Below are positions 30,027 through 38,395 of a stretch of DNA of 55,815 nucleotides, one piece after another. The position numbers and the translations under genes were made by a program. The notes beneath the pieces are model-generated. The model had not been told where the DNA came from and made no database searches. It worked only from the letters and a program-made list of their open reading frames with translations. Numbering within the stretch: the first letter of the stretch is position 1; the number at the start of each line of letters is the position of its first letter. This DNA is from an uncultured bacterium (GTDB lineage Bacteria; Bacillota; Clostridia; Lachnospirales; Lachnospiraceae): contig CAMSTY010000018.1 of the NCBI GenBank assembly GCA_947063875.1, positions 1-55,815 on the forward strand, read 5' to 3'.

Positions 30027-31196
30027 ATGAAAAAGAAACTGTTAAGCGCCTTACTGGTGGCTGCCATGGCGGCGTCACTGGCTGCCTGCGGCGGTTCCGG
30101 CCAGGCGGATTCCGGGAGCACGGCGGCTTCGGCGGCAGAGGGCAATCAGGCGGAGAGCAAAGCAGAGGATGCAGAGGATGCAGGCGATGCCGCAGAGACA
30201 AAAGCTGCTGGTGCGGACCTTCCTTCTTTTGAAGGGCAGCAGTTGCGGGTTTCTACATTTTCCTTCAATGCCGAACTTCTTCAGAAGAATATCTACGATC
30301 CTTTTATGGAGGCCACCGGCTGCGAATTGATTGTGGAAGGTGGAAGGAACGCGGAGCGCGTAACCAAGATTAAGGAGACGCCGGAGAATTATGATATAGT
30401 GGTGATCGGGGACGCTTTTATCGCGGATCTGATTGAGGAAGGGTTGATTGAGACGGTAGATTCTGCGAATCTGACCAATCTGGACGGACTGTATGATAAG
30501 GCAAAGGCTCCTTTTGGCGAGGGATATGGCCCGGCTTATGGCTTTAACCGTTTAGGTATCGTATATGATAAGTCTACCTGCCCGATTGAGATTACTTCCT
30601 GGGAAGACCTGTGGAATCCGGAACTGGAGGGAGCGATTGCAATCCCGGATATTACCACGACTTCCGGCCCGCTGATGTATTATTCCGTGGCAAAGATGGC
30701 AGGATTGACACCGGGAAGCGATGATGACGCCATTTTCGCGAAGTTTGAGGAATTAAAACCCAATATTATGAAGACCTATACCAGCGCCAACGATACGATC
30801 ACCATGCTGAATCAGGGTGAGATTTCGGTTGCCGTACTGCTGGATTATTCTTATACGGCAGCGCAGTCGGCTTCGGATGATTATGTGTGGGTAGACCCGA
30901 AGGAAGGCGTGTTCAGCGGCTTTAATGCGGTCAACATCATCAAGGGCTGCCAGAACAAGGAACTGGCGGAGGCGTTTATCAACTTCTATATTTCCAAGGA
31001 AGTGCAGCTGGCAGAGGCCCTGGACGGTGTGGATGCCCCGGTGAGAACAGATGTGGAACTGACTCCGGAGCAGGCGGCAAACTTCACTTATGGTAAGGAA
31101 ATGATCGATAATTTGCAGATTCCGGATTGGGAAGTAATTAATGCAAACAAGGCGGACTGGACCTCAAAATGGAATGAGTTGTTCTCCGTACAGTAA
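30027..31196 (+). CDS. ABC transporter substrate-binding lipoprotein, PotD-like
   Basis: 389 aa. A lipoprotein signal peptide ends in the lipobox LAAC with Cys21, followed by an Ala/Glu-rich linker to about residue 68. The rest is a two-lobed type II binding protein (YDIVVIGDAFIADLIEEG, EGAIAIPDITTTSGPLMYYS) like PotD/PotF. It captures the solute outside the cell for the permease pair. Between the ATPase and this gene a small stem (GTCTC/GAGAC) may protect or attenuate the mRNA. Confidence 0.9.
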   Translation: MKKKLLSALLVAAMAASLAACGGSGQADSGSTAASAAEGNQAESKAEDAEDAGDAAETKAAGADLPSFEGQQLRVSTFSFNAELLQKNIYDPFMEATGCELIVEGGRNAERVTKIKETPENYDIVVIGDAFIADLIEEGLIETVDSANLTNLDGLYDKAKAPFGEGYGPAYGFNRLGIVYDKSTCPIEITSWEDLWNPELEGAIAIPDITTTSGPLMYYSVAKMAGLTPGSDDDAIFAKFEELKPNIMKTYTSANDTITMLNQGEISVAVLLDYSYTAAQSASDDYVWVDPKEGVFSGFNAVNIIKGCQNKELAEAFINFYISKEVQLAEALDGVDAPVRTDVELTPEQAANFTYGKEMIDNLQIPDWEVINANKADWTSKWNELFSVQ

Positions 31197-31235
31197 GCGT
31201 CTGGCAGAAAACTGCCCGGCATAAAGGAGTTATCC

Positions 31236-32015
31236 ATGAGAAAGAGCAAATCTTTGTTTTTTGTGACCTTGCTGGTGTATATGTTTTTGATTGGCCCGCT
31301 TTTGGTTATTATGGCGGCATCCTTTAGTGATACCACTTACCTGAAGTTTCCGGGAGAGGGATTTACCCTGCGCTGGTATCATCAGATTTTGCAGGTGAAA
31401 AGTTTTGGAAGCGCGGCGAAAAACAGTATTATCATTGCTTTTGCAGGGACTTTTTTGGCATTGCTTTTAGGACTGCCGGCGGCGTATGCCCTCAACCGGT
31501 ACCGCTTTAAGGGAAAGGAACTGATTAAAAGCCTGTTTCTGTCACCGGTTTTGATTCCGGTGATCGTGTTGGGTTTTGTCATGCTCCGGTATGTGGTGAA
31601 CCGGTTTAAACTGCCGGCATTGCCAAGCCTGCTGATCGGGCATACGATTTTATCCATTCCCTATGTGATGCGGGTCGTGACCTCCAGTCTGGCAAATTTT
31701 GATTTTTCCATGGAAGAGGCGGCGAGGATTCTGGGAGCGGGAAATATCTATACTTTTTTCCATATTTTGCTTCCCAATATCAAGTCGGGAATTGTGTCGG
31801 CCTGTATTATGGCAGTGATTAACTCCTTTAATAACGTGTCTCTTTCCGCTTTTTTGACCAGGGCGGGAGTGTCCATGCTGCCGATTGAGATGATGGCCTA
31901 TGTGGAATATCATTTTGATCCGACGATTGCCGCCTTGGCGACCTTGCTGATGGTCATTACGCTGGGAGTCATGCTGGTGATCGAGAAGACTTTGGGACTC
32001 AAGAGCGTGGTATAA
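31236..32015 (+). CDS. ABC transporter permease, spermidine/putrescine (PotC) type
   Basis: 259 aa, six membrane helices, EAA loop MEEAARILGAGNIYTFFHILLPNIKSGI. AAAGGAG precedes the ATG. The operon order is permease-ATPase-binding protein-permease, unlike the potABCD order. A hairpin terminator follows at 32044. Confidence 0.9.
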   Translation: MRKSKSLFFVTLLVYMFLIGPLLVIMAASFSDTTYLKFPGEGFTLRWYHQILQVKSFGSAAKNSIIIAFAGTFLALLLGLPAAYALNRYRFKGKELIKSLFLSPVLIPVIVLGFVMLRYVVNRFKLPALPSLLIGHTILSIPYVMRVVTSSLANFDFSMEEAARILGAGNIYTFFHILLPNIKSGIVSACIMAVINSFNNVSLSAFLTRAGVSMLPIEMMAYVEYHFDPTIAALATLLMVITLGVMLVIEKTLGLKSVV

Positions 32016-32043
32016 GAGAAGCTGTGGGATATTATGTAAAGCA

Positions 32044-32079
32044 AAGGGGCCGGATCGATCAGATTCCGGCTCCTTCTTT
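32044..32079 (+). terminator. Bidirectional hairpin between the ABC operon and the PfkB kinase
   Basis: AAGGGGCCGGA (32044-32054) pairs with TCCGGCTCCTT (32065-32075) with one G-T pair. The tail is only moderately T-rich. It separates convergent genes. Confidence 0.6.
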
Positions 32080-32086
32080 GAACCAG

Positions 32087-32998
32087 TCAGAGGTATTTTT
32101 TCAGGGTTTCTGGCATGTGCCCGGCGGGAAGAGTGGCTCCGGGATGTTCTACCACAGCTGCGGACATGATATTTGCACAGGAGATGGCTTCCCGAAGCGG
32201 ATAACCTTTGGTTAATAATGCAAGTATGGTTCCGATATGGGCGTCGCCGGCGCCGATGGTGTCAGCTACATGACCGGAGGGAACCGAAGGGATCAGAAAG
32301 GCCTCACCGCTTTTTTCCTTACAGTAAGCGCCCTGTGCCCCCAGTGTGATGATAATGGTATTCTGTGTTCTGGCATGGAGCCTTTCGGCGGCCGCTTCAT
32401 AATCAGAACAGCCACTTAAATCCAATGCTTCCTGCTTATTGATATGGAGAAGCGGGCGAATGCCGAACATGCGTTCTTTCTTTTCGGAAGAGATTTTTAC
32501 TCCGCGGGGGCCTGGGGCATAGCAGACTTCCAGGCAGGGATGCTCTTCCAGATATTCGATGAGAGCGACTCCCGTGGATTCCTCGATTTCCAGACCGCAT
32601 ACATAGGCAAACCGATAATTTTGCGCCGGATAGGAATCCATCCAGGCTTTTTGGAAGGTATATTCTGCACCGTGAATGGACAGAAAAGTGCGCTCTCCGC
32701 CAGCTTCCACCAGGCAATAGCAGCAGCCGTTTTCCAGGTCCGGCACGCGTATGGAGGCAGGAATCCGCAGGCGGGCGAACTGGCTGGCAACATAGTCGCC
32801 GTAAATTCCGCTTCCAATTGGGGTGATCAGAGTGTGAGGAGCCTGGAAAAGACGCATGATATGGGCAACATTGTAGGCGCAGCCGCCGAGCATCATGCTT
32901 TGAGATTGCGGGTGCAGGTTTTCTTCGGTTTTCGGAAGACGGCCAACCGGGATAATAATGTCCACGCAGGTTGAGCCGATAATAAGCGCTGGTTTCAT
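32087..32998 (-). CDS. PfkB-family carbohydrate/nucleoside kinase
   Basis: 303 aa ribokinase fold. The N-terminal GG motif is MLGGCAYNVAHIM and the C-terminal anion-hole/catalytic motif DTIGAGDAH has the base Asp252. It phosphorylates a sugar or nucleoside with ATP. The lid and substrate region did not let me name the substrate. It is convergent to the Pot-like ABC operon and divergent from the AbgA-like gene, so it is not in an operon. AAAGGAG precedes the ATG, and a good promoter lies at 33038-33066. Confidence 0.87.
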   Translation of the reverse strand: MKPALIIGSTCVDIIIPVGRLPKTEENLHPQSQSMMLGGCAYNVAHIMRLFQAPHTLITPIGSGIYGDYVASQFARLRIPASIRVPDLENGCCYCLVEAGGERTFLSIHGAEYTFQKAWMDSYPAQNYRFAYVCGLEIEESTGVALIEYLEEHPCLEVCYAPGPRGVKISSEKKERMFGIRPLLHINKQEALDLSGCSDYEAAAERLHARTQNTIIITLGAQGAYCKEKSGEAFLIPSVPSGHVADTIGAGDAHIGTILALLTKGYPLREAISCANIMSAAVVEHPGATLPAGHMPETLKKYL

Positions 32999-33037
32999 GA
33001 AACAGTCTCCTTTGTAATCAGGGTAGGATGTCTAATT

Positions 33038-33066
33038 ATTATAGGTTAAATTTTACGGTTATTCAA
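33038..33066 (-). promoter_or_regulatory. Promoter of the PfkB kinase gene with overlapping palindrome
   Basis: On the minus strand, -35 TTGAAT (33066-33061), 17-base spacer, -10 TATAAT (33043-33038). The palindrome TTCAATTGAA (33062-33071) covers the -35 and lies between the divergent genes. Confidence 0.75.
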
Positions 33067-33104
33067 TTGAAAATTTATAAAATCTGACAGGAGAAATTGA
33101 AATA

Positions 33105-34427
33105 ATGAGAGAAAAAATAAGAGAATATGCGGCCGCCTTAGATCCGGTCAGCAGAGAAAGAAGGCGGGATTTTCACAAATATCCGGAGACGGCATGGCTG
33201 GAAATGAGAACCTCGGCAATTATTGCCAAGACGTTGACAGAATTGGGGTACGAGGTGCTGACCGGCAGAGAAGTGTGTCTGGAGGAAGCGCGGACGGGAG
33301 TGCCGAAGGCAGAGATATTGCGCGAACACAGTGAACGGGTGTTTATGCAGGGGGCGCCCAAAGAATATCTGACAGAAGAGATGAAGCAGGGGTTCACCGG
33401 CGTAATCGGAATTTTGCATTGTGGCGGGGAAGGGCCGGTAGTGGCGCTGCGTTTTGATATTGATGCTTTAGGGCTCTGTGAGGAGGAACACGAAGGGCAC
33501 CGGCCTTATGCGGAAGGCTTTTCTTCCTGCAACCGGGGAACGATGCATGCCTGCGGACATGATGCGCATGCGGCGATTGGCCTGGGAACGGCAGAGGTAT
33601 TGATGAAGCTGAGAGATCAGCTTCGGGGGACCGTAAAACTGATTTTCCAGCCGGGGGAAGAAGGGGTGAAGGGGGCCCGCGCGATCGTCGCTCACGGACA
33701 CCTGGATGATGTGGATTATCTTGTGGGAACCCATATCGCACCGGCGGACGGACCTGATGACGGAGATGTGACTCCCGGGACATGGGGATCTTTGGCTACC
33801 AGCAAATATGACGCTCATTTTTATGGGCAAGCGGCTCATGCAGGAGGATTCCCGGAAAATGGGAAAAATGCGATTGTGGCGGCGGCGACAGCAGTCTTGA
33901 ATCTGAGCGCCATTCCCCGTCATAGCGGCGGTATTTCCCGGGTGAATGTGGGGACCATTCACGGTGGGACCGGGCGGAATGTGGTGCCGGATTATGCGGT
34001 GATTCAGCTGGAGGTAAGAGGCGCGACAACCGAGATTAACCGCTATATGGACGAGGAGGCGAGACGGATTTGCTATGGCGCCGCACAGCTGGCCGGCTGC
34101 CGCTGTGAGATGGAACTGCAGGGCAAGGCAGAGTCTCAGCATAGTGACGAAGACTTTCTGGAATGGATCGCCGAAGTGGTTGAGAGAGACCTTCCCCATT
34201 TGCGGGTCAGCAGCTGCAAGAACGCGCAAAACTGGGGAAGCGAAGACATTTCCCTGATGATGAACCGGGTCCAGGAACATGGAGGCAAAGCGACCTATAT
34301 GCGTTCGATGACCACGATGGCTTCCGCGCAGCACACGACAGCTTTTGATTTTGATGAAAAGGTGCTGACAGACGGGATTGCAGTTTTTTCGGTGATTGTG
34401 TGGGAACTGCTGAGAGAGAAAGCATGA
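33105..34427 (+). CDS. M20-family amidohydrolase, p-aminobenzoyl-glutamate hydrolase subunit A-like
   Basis: 440 aa, aligning by eye along its length with E. coli AbgA. HACGHDAH (His148, Cys150, His152) and PGEEG give the metal site of M20D hydrolases. ALRFDIDAL, SRVNVGTIHGGTGRNVVPDYA and the C-terminal SEDISLMMNRVQEHGG are AbgA-like. It hydrolyses an amide between an aryl or acyl group and an amino acid. E. coli AbgA needs AbgB, and no second subunit is encoded here, so this one may act alone on another N-acyl amino acid. AGGAGA precedes the ATG. Confidence 0.87.
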   Translation: MREKIREYAAALDPVSRERRRDFHKYPETAWLEMRTSAIIAKTLTELGYEVLTGREVCLEEARTGVPKAEILREHSERVFMQGAPKEYLTEEMKQGFTGVIGILHCGGEGPVVALRFDIDALGLCEEEHEGHRPYAEGFSSCNRGTMHACGHDAHAAIGLGTAEVLMKLRDQLRGTVKLIFQPGEEGVKGARAIVAHGHLDDVDYLVGTHIAPADGPDDGDVTPGTWGSLATSKYDAHFYGQAAHAGGFPENGKNAIVAAATAVLNLSAIPRHSGGISRVNVGTIHGGTGRNVVPDYAVIQLEVRGATTEINRYMDEEARRICYGAAQLAGCRCEMELQGKAESQHSDEDFLEWIAEVVERDLPHLRVSSCKNAQNWGSEDISLMMNRVQEHGGKATYMRSMTTMASAQHTTAFDFDEKVLTDGIAVFSVIVWELLREKA

Positions 34428-34453
34428 TTGACGGACTAAAATGATTTTCCCTC

Positions 34454-34483
34454 TTGTACAATTTATCATATGTGGTATGATAA
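34454..34483 (+). promoter_or_regulatory. Promoter with inverted-repeat operator over the -10, upstream of the structured RNA
   Basis: -35 TTGTAC (34454-34459), 16-base spacer, -10 TATGAT (34476-34481). The perfect inverted repeat TTATCATA-N5-TATGATAA (34463-34483) spans the spacer and -10, where a bound repressor would block RNA polymerase. It lies 27 bases after the AbgA-like stop. Confidence 0.7.
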
Positions 34484-34492
34484 GCAAAGAAG

Positions 34493-34718
34493 CAGACAGG
34501 AATGGCAGCAGATGAATCAGCGCTGATATGGACAGGAGACTGGACGGACAGGACTGAGCGGACGGCGAGTCGCCGGCTGAAAGAGAGGCAAACGGGAAAA
34601 GTCCGCAGCCTGCTCCAAGGTACCTGGCACATTTCACATGCCGGCGCCGGCATTACCGGCGCTTCCGTACCTTTGCGCATACTGCGGAATCCGGATAGAA
34701 GTGCTGCCATTTCGTCTG
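34493..34718 (+). ncRNA. Unclassified multibranched structured RNA (leader or small RNA)
   Basis: The predicted transcript folds on itself. The closing stem pairs CAGAC (34493-34497) with GTCTG (34714-34718) and ATGGCAGCA (34502-34510) with TGCTGCCAT (34702-34710). Arm 2 stacks GGAG/CTCC (34535-34538/34613-34616), CAGG/CCTG (34549-34552/34609-34612) and GCGGAC/GTCCGC (34558-34563/34601-34606), with an inner hairpin at 34564-34574. Arm 3 starts on the next base: AAGGTAC/GTACCTT (34617-34623/34667-34673) encloses hairpins at 34624-34644 and 34645-34661. A small hairpin follows at 34676-34686. A terminator starts 6 bases after the closing stem. No known riboswitch, T-box, 6S, SRP, tmRNA or RNase P signature was recognised. 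It fills most of the gene-free stretch 34428-34875. Confidence 0.55.
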
Positions 34719-34723
34719 TTATC

Positions 34724-34767
34724 AAAACCCGGCCAAATGCGGTTATGACGTATTTGGCCGGGTTTTT
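34724..34767 (+). terminator. Strong intrinsic terminator between the structured RNA and uidA
   Basis: Perfect 15-bp stem, AAAACCCGGCCAAAT (34724-34738) with ATTTGGCCGGGTTTT (34752-34766), 13-base loop and T5 tail. It ends transcription before the beta-glucuronidase gene unless it is overridden. Confidence 0.9.
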
Positions 34768-34875
34768 AAAAAGAAATATTACAGATATATCATGAGAAAA
34801 TACATGGTTTTGTCGCTTTCCGGGAGGTAGAATGGAAGTATTCAAACATTGATATCCGACAAGGGGAGGAAAGTT

Positions 34876-36702
34876 ATGCTGTATCCAAGAGAAAACGAAG
34901 TACGGATGGTTTCGGATTTATCCGGGATCTGGGAGTTTAAGCTGGGGGATGAGACAGGGCCGGGAGCGCGTTGCCCGGCGCTAACGGGGACGGAAGTGAT
35001 TGCCGTACCTGCTTCTTACAATGATCAAAAGGATGACCGCGCTTATCGGGAACATTATGGCTGGGTTTATTATCAGAGAATCCTGACGATACCAAAGTAT
35101 TGGGAGGGGCAGAGGGTTGTGCTGCGTTTTGATGCAGTGACTCATCAGGCCAGAATATATGTGGACGATAAGCTGGTGATGGAGCATAAAGGAGGATTTC
35201 TCCCCTTTGAATTGGAACTAAACGGGTTGGTTTCGGCCGGAAGCAGCGCCAGGCTGGTGGTGGCAGTAGATAATCGTGTGAATCACAGCACGCTTCCGGT
35301 AGGAAACGAGAGCAGCACTGCCTTTTTTGGTTCGGATAATCCTGGCGTTCCCAGCGTAGAGGCGGCCAAGCAATGGCGGAACCCAAGGAATCTGCCGAAC
35401 TTTGATTTCTTTAACTACGCAGGGATTCACCGGCCGGTGCGCCTTTATACCACGCCGGAAGTCTATGTGAAAGATATCACGTTGGTGCCGGATATCAGCG
35501 GGACAGACGGAATTGTAAAGTATGAGATAGAGATTGGCGCAGGCAAAGAGGTATATGACGGTAAGCAGGAGAAGTTTCCCGTCCAGCTGACGATTTTAGA
35601 TGCAGAAAGGAAGGTTGTGGCCAGCGCAGGACAGGCTGCAGGGACGATTGCCATTCCGGATGCCAGGTTATGGTGGCCATGGCCGGGGGAACCTTATCTG
35701 TATACTGCCGTCATTACATGCGGGGAAGACCGCTATGAACAGCAATTCGGAATTCGTACCGTAAAGGTGCAGGACACCCGGTTTTTGATTAACGGAAAGC
35801 CGTTTTATTTTAAAGGATTCGGTAAACATGAGGATTCTGCTTTTCACGGGCGGGGGTTGGATCAATGCCTGAATGTAAAAGATATCCATTTGATTCGCTG
35901 GCTGAATGCAAACTCTTTCCGCACCAGCCATTATCCGTATGCGGAGGAAATGTATGATTTATGTGACCGGGAGGGAATCGTGGTGATCGATGAGACTACG
36001 GCAGTCGGAATCGGGGCAGGAGAGGCCCAGGACCCATATAAGACTTTTGCTATCCGGGAGCATCACGAAGAAGTGCTGCGGGATCTGGTTGCCAGGGATA
36101 AAAACCATCCTTGCGTGGTAATGTGGTCTATGGGGAATGAGCCGGACACGGAACATTTTCCGGAGTCAGCTTATGAATATTGGCATTCCCTGTATGAACT
36201 GACACATCGCCTGGACCCGGCGGACCGTCCGGTGACGTTTGTCTGTTGTCAGAATAATTATGAGAAAGACCTGGTGACGCGCACCATGGATGTGGTATGT
36301 ATCAACCGTTACTATGGCTGGTATAACCTGTCAGGAGATTTGGATGCCGCCTGTTATGGACTGAATCAGGAGCTGGATTTCTGGGAAAAGCAGAAAAAGC
36401 CAGTGATGATTACGGAATACGGCGCGGATGCCATTGCCGGGATTCATGAATGTGTGGCGGAAATGTTCAGTGAAGAGTTCCAGGTGGAATTTTATGAACG
36501 TCAGAATGCAGAATTTGACAAACGGAACTTTTTTATAGGAGAACATGTATGGAATTTTGCAGATTTTGCTACCATCCAGGGCTGCATGCGCGCAGATGGG
36601 AATAAGAAGGGGTTGCTGACCAGGGACAGGAGACCCAAAATGGCGGCGCATTATTTTCGGAAACGTTGGGGCAAAATGCCGAATTTTGGATATAAAGGAT
36701 AA
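34876..36702 (+). CDS. uidA: Beta-glucuronidase, glycoside hydrolase family 2
   Basis: 608 aa (E. coli UidA 603). DFFNYAGIHRPVRLYTTP is near-identical to the UidA signature. WSMGNEPDT holds the acid/base Glu422 and MITEYGADA the nucleophile Glu514. ADGNKKG gives the N-x-K pair (Asn576, Lys578) that recognises the glucuronate carboxylate. After DETTAVG the segment is about 15-20 residues shorter than in E. coli, so the bacterial 'loop 1' over the active site seems absent or minimal; such enzymes usually prefer oligosaccharides or small glucuronides. No signal peptide. GGGGAGG sets ATG 34876; the in-frame start at 34849 precedes it. A 6-codon frame with its own GGGAGG site (34832-34852) lies just upstream. 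Confidence 0.96.
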   Translation: MLYPRENEVRMVSDLSGIWEFKLGDETGPGARCPALTGTEVIAVPASYNDQKDDRAYREHYGWVYYQRILTIPKYWEGQRVVLRFDAVTHQARIYVDDKLVMEHKGGFLPFELELNGLVSAGSSARLVVAVDNRVNHSTLPVGNESSTAFFGSDNPGVPSVEAAKQWRNPRNLPNFDFFNYAGIHRPVRLYTTPEVYVKDITLVPDISGTDGIVKYEIEIGAGKEVYDGKQEKFPVQLTILDAERKVVASAGQAAGTIAIPDARLWWPWPGEPYLYTAVITCGEDRYEQQFGIRTVKVQDTRFLINGKPFYFKGFGKHEDSAFHGRGLDQCLNVKDIHLIRWLNANSFRTSHYPYAEEMYDLCDREGIVVIDETTAVGIGAGEAQDPYKTFAIREHHEEVLRDLVARDKNHPCVVMWSMGNEPDTEHFPESAYEYWHSLYELTHRLDPADRPVTFVCCQNNYEKDLVTRTMDVVCINRYYGWYNLSGDLDAACYGLNQELDFWEKQKKPVMITEYGADAIAGIHECVAEMFSEEFQVEFYERQNAEFDKRNFFIGEHVWNFADFATIQGCMRADGNKKGLLTRDRRPKMAAHYFRKRWGKMPNFGYKG

Positions 36703-36748
36703 AAAGCAGGCGATGCTGTCTGAAATGACAAAGGCGGCATCGCCTGCT
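36700..36748 (-). terminator. Terminator of the two-component system operon
   Basis: Perfect 12-bp inverted repeat (36705-36716 and 36737-36748) with a 20-base loop. On the minus strand it is followed by T5 (36704-36700), just beyond the response regulator stop. The tail overlaps the last base triplet of uidA. Confidence 0.75.
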
Positions 36749-36754
36749 GGCGGA

Positions 36755-38371
36755 TTATGGCGATTGCGGGGTCTGGATATGAGACTGGATATAATCTCTG
36801 GGCGATACGCCTTCCACTTTTTTGAATACCTTGCTGAAGTAGAACGCGCTCTCAAAGCCTAACCGGTCGGCAACCTCATAGACTTTTAATCCTTCCTCCA
36901 GCAAAAGCGTCTTGGCAAAGGCGATTTTTTTCTGGGTAATGTATTCGGAAAAACCAATGCCACAGTTCTTTTTAAACAATGCGCTTAAATAATTAGGGCT
37001 TAATCCAAACACTGCGGCTACATCATTGAGGGTCAGGCGGTCTTCCAGATGGCTGTTAATATATTTCTGAACGCTGGAAATCACATGGTCCTTGTAAGTT
37101 TTACGCTTGTTTTTCATCACGCGGCAGAGACCGTCCCGCAGGGTATTGAGCCATTGGGCAATCTGCACCACATCTTCTTGTGTATAGAGAGAGCGGTAGC
37201 CGTCCGGGTAGGCAGCAAAGATTTCCTGCAACGTGTCTTCCCCATCCGGAAGCAGGGAGAGCGCAAGATAGAGAATGTTGCAGGTACCGTCTACGGCCTG
37301 GAGAAACCGGTGCGGATACGCCAGGAACAGTTCTGCGATTTCGGTAAGGGTGTTTTGCAGGACATCGACGTCAAACTCTTCAAAGGCCTGTGTGAGGGCG
37401 TTTTTGAAAATTGCAATATTAAAGGCATTGCGGCAGGAATCGTTCCCGGTGCGGGAAAAAAACATAATCGGTGTTTGCCGTTCGGCCAGATTAAAGGCCT
37501 GGCGCGCTTCCTGGTAAGAGGCGCTGATCTTCATAGGGTCATCTACCAGGCTTCCGGTTCCGATAGAAAGCCAGACATTGAAATAATTATGCACCATAGA
37601 ACAGGTGTTCTCCCATGCGCTGCGGATATCGCCGGGATTCATCTGAGCGGCGGACGAAAAATGATAGATAACGGCAAAACGGATCTTGTCCAGTGAAATT
37701 ACATGACAAGAGATATGCTTGCCGAGGATTTCCTGTATCATCTGCAGGCTGCTGGAATAGAGATTTATTTGTTTGGCGATATCCATCTGCCTGGCGATGT
37801 CGCTGTGAATTTCACCATGAGAGGCAAGGTAGCATCCGGAGGAAAAGTCCAGTTTCAGATCTCTCACCTGAATCTCAAACTGTTCCCGGCTGTCAAATAA
37901 GTTGTGGAGCAGACGCATAAAAAATTTGTCATGGTAGCTTTGCAACATAGGACGGCCTGCTGCCTGCTTGTATGCTTTGCTTGCACGCAGTTCTTCCAGG
38001 CGTTCTAAAGCGCGGCGGATGGATTTTGTCAGATGTTCTTCATCCAGTTCCAATTTGATGAGGTAATCGACGACCTGATAGGACAGAGCTTCCTTAATCA
38101 ACGGGAATTCTTCATAGCTGGTGAGAATGATGAATAGGGGGATGGAACCCATCTCTTCCCGGCAGGTACGGGCAAGTTCCAGGCCGTTCATAAGGGGCAT
38201 TTTGATATCGGTGATCACCAGTTCCGGCGAATATTCCCGGATCATATCCAAGGCCGCCTGGCCGTTCATAGCCGTACCGCAAACCTCGATTCCAAAGTCG
38301 GCCCAGCGCAGCATGGATTTAATGCCGATCTGTACAAGGGGTTCATCATCAGCAATCAATAATTTTATCAT
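36755..38371 (-). CDS. Response regulator with AraC-type DNA-binding domain (YesN-like)
   Basis: 538 aa. Receiver domain 1-120 with the acidic pair DD (8-9), phospho-acceptor Asp55 in LVITDIKMPLMNG and a conserved Lys near 105. The middle ~300 residues are a YesN-type linker. The C-terminal ~100 residues are an AraC helix-turn-helix domain (LTLNDVAAVFGLSPNYLSALFKK, VADRLGFESAFYFSKVFKK). It would be phosphorylated by the kinase encoded 24 bases upstream. It probably activates the divergent sugar ABC, lyase and GH88 genes; the 13-bp direct repeat at 40327-40359 is its likely site. GGAGG precedes the ATG. Confidence 0.93.
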   Translation of the reverse strand: MIKLLIADDEPLVQIGIKSMLRWADFGIEVCGTAMNGQAALDMIREYSPELVITDIKMPLMNGLELARTCREEMGSIPLFIILTSYEEFPLIKEALSYQVVDYLIKLELDEEHLTKSIRRALERLEELRASKAYKQAAGRPMLQSYHDKFFMRLLHNLFDSREQFEIQVRDLKLDFSSGCYLASHGEIHSDIARQMDIAKQINLYSSSLQMIQEILGKHISCHVISLDKIRFAVIYHFSSAAQMNPGDIRSAWENTCSMVHNYFNVWLSIGTGSLVDDPMKISASYQEARQAFNLAERQTPIMFFSRTGNDSCRNAFNIAIFKNALTQAFEEFDVDVLQNTLTEIAELFLAYPHRFLQAVDGTCNILYLALSLLPDGEDTLQEIFAAYPDGYRSLYTQEDVVQIAQWLNTLRDGLCRVMKNKRKTYKDHVISSVQKYINSHLEDRLTLNDVAAVFGLSPNYLSALFKKNCGIGFSEYITQKKIAFAKTLLLEEGLKVYEVADRLGFESAFYFSKVFKKVEGVSPRDYIQSHIQTPQSP

Positions 38372-38395
38372 AATTTCCTCCGTTTCACGCGTGTT

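Noticed and set aside
34584..34612. Resemblance to the c-di-GMP-I riboswitch (AGGCAAAC ... GCAGCCT)
   Set aside because: Lacks the GNRA tetraloop, the CGCAAAGCC core and the receptor helix; the pairing found uses the segment differently.
33468..34637. Minus-strand open frame of 389 codons over the AbgA-like gene and part of the RNA element
   Set aside because: No domain; antisense of well-conserved M20 motifs.
34488..34767. T-box leader for the downstream gene
   Set aside because: No conserved T-box sequence (GGTGG.ACCGCG type) and the downstream gene is not an aminoacyl-tRNA synthetase or amino-acid gene.
34502..34795. Plus-strand open frame of 97 codons through the structured RNA and terminator
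   Set aside because: Reads through perfect stems and an intrinsic terminator, has no ribosome binding site and no family similarity; better explained as RNA structure.
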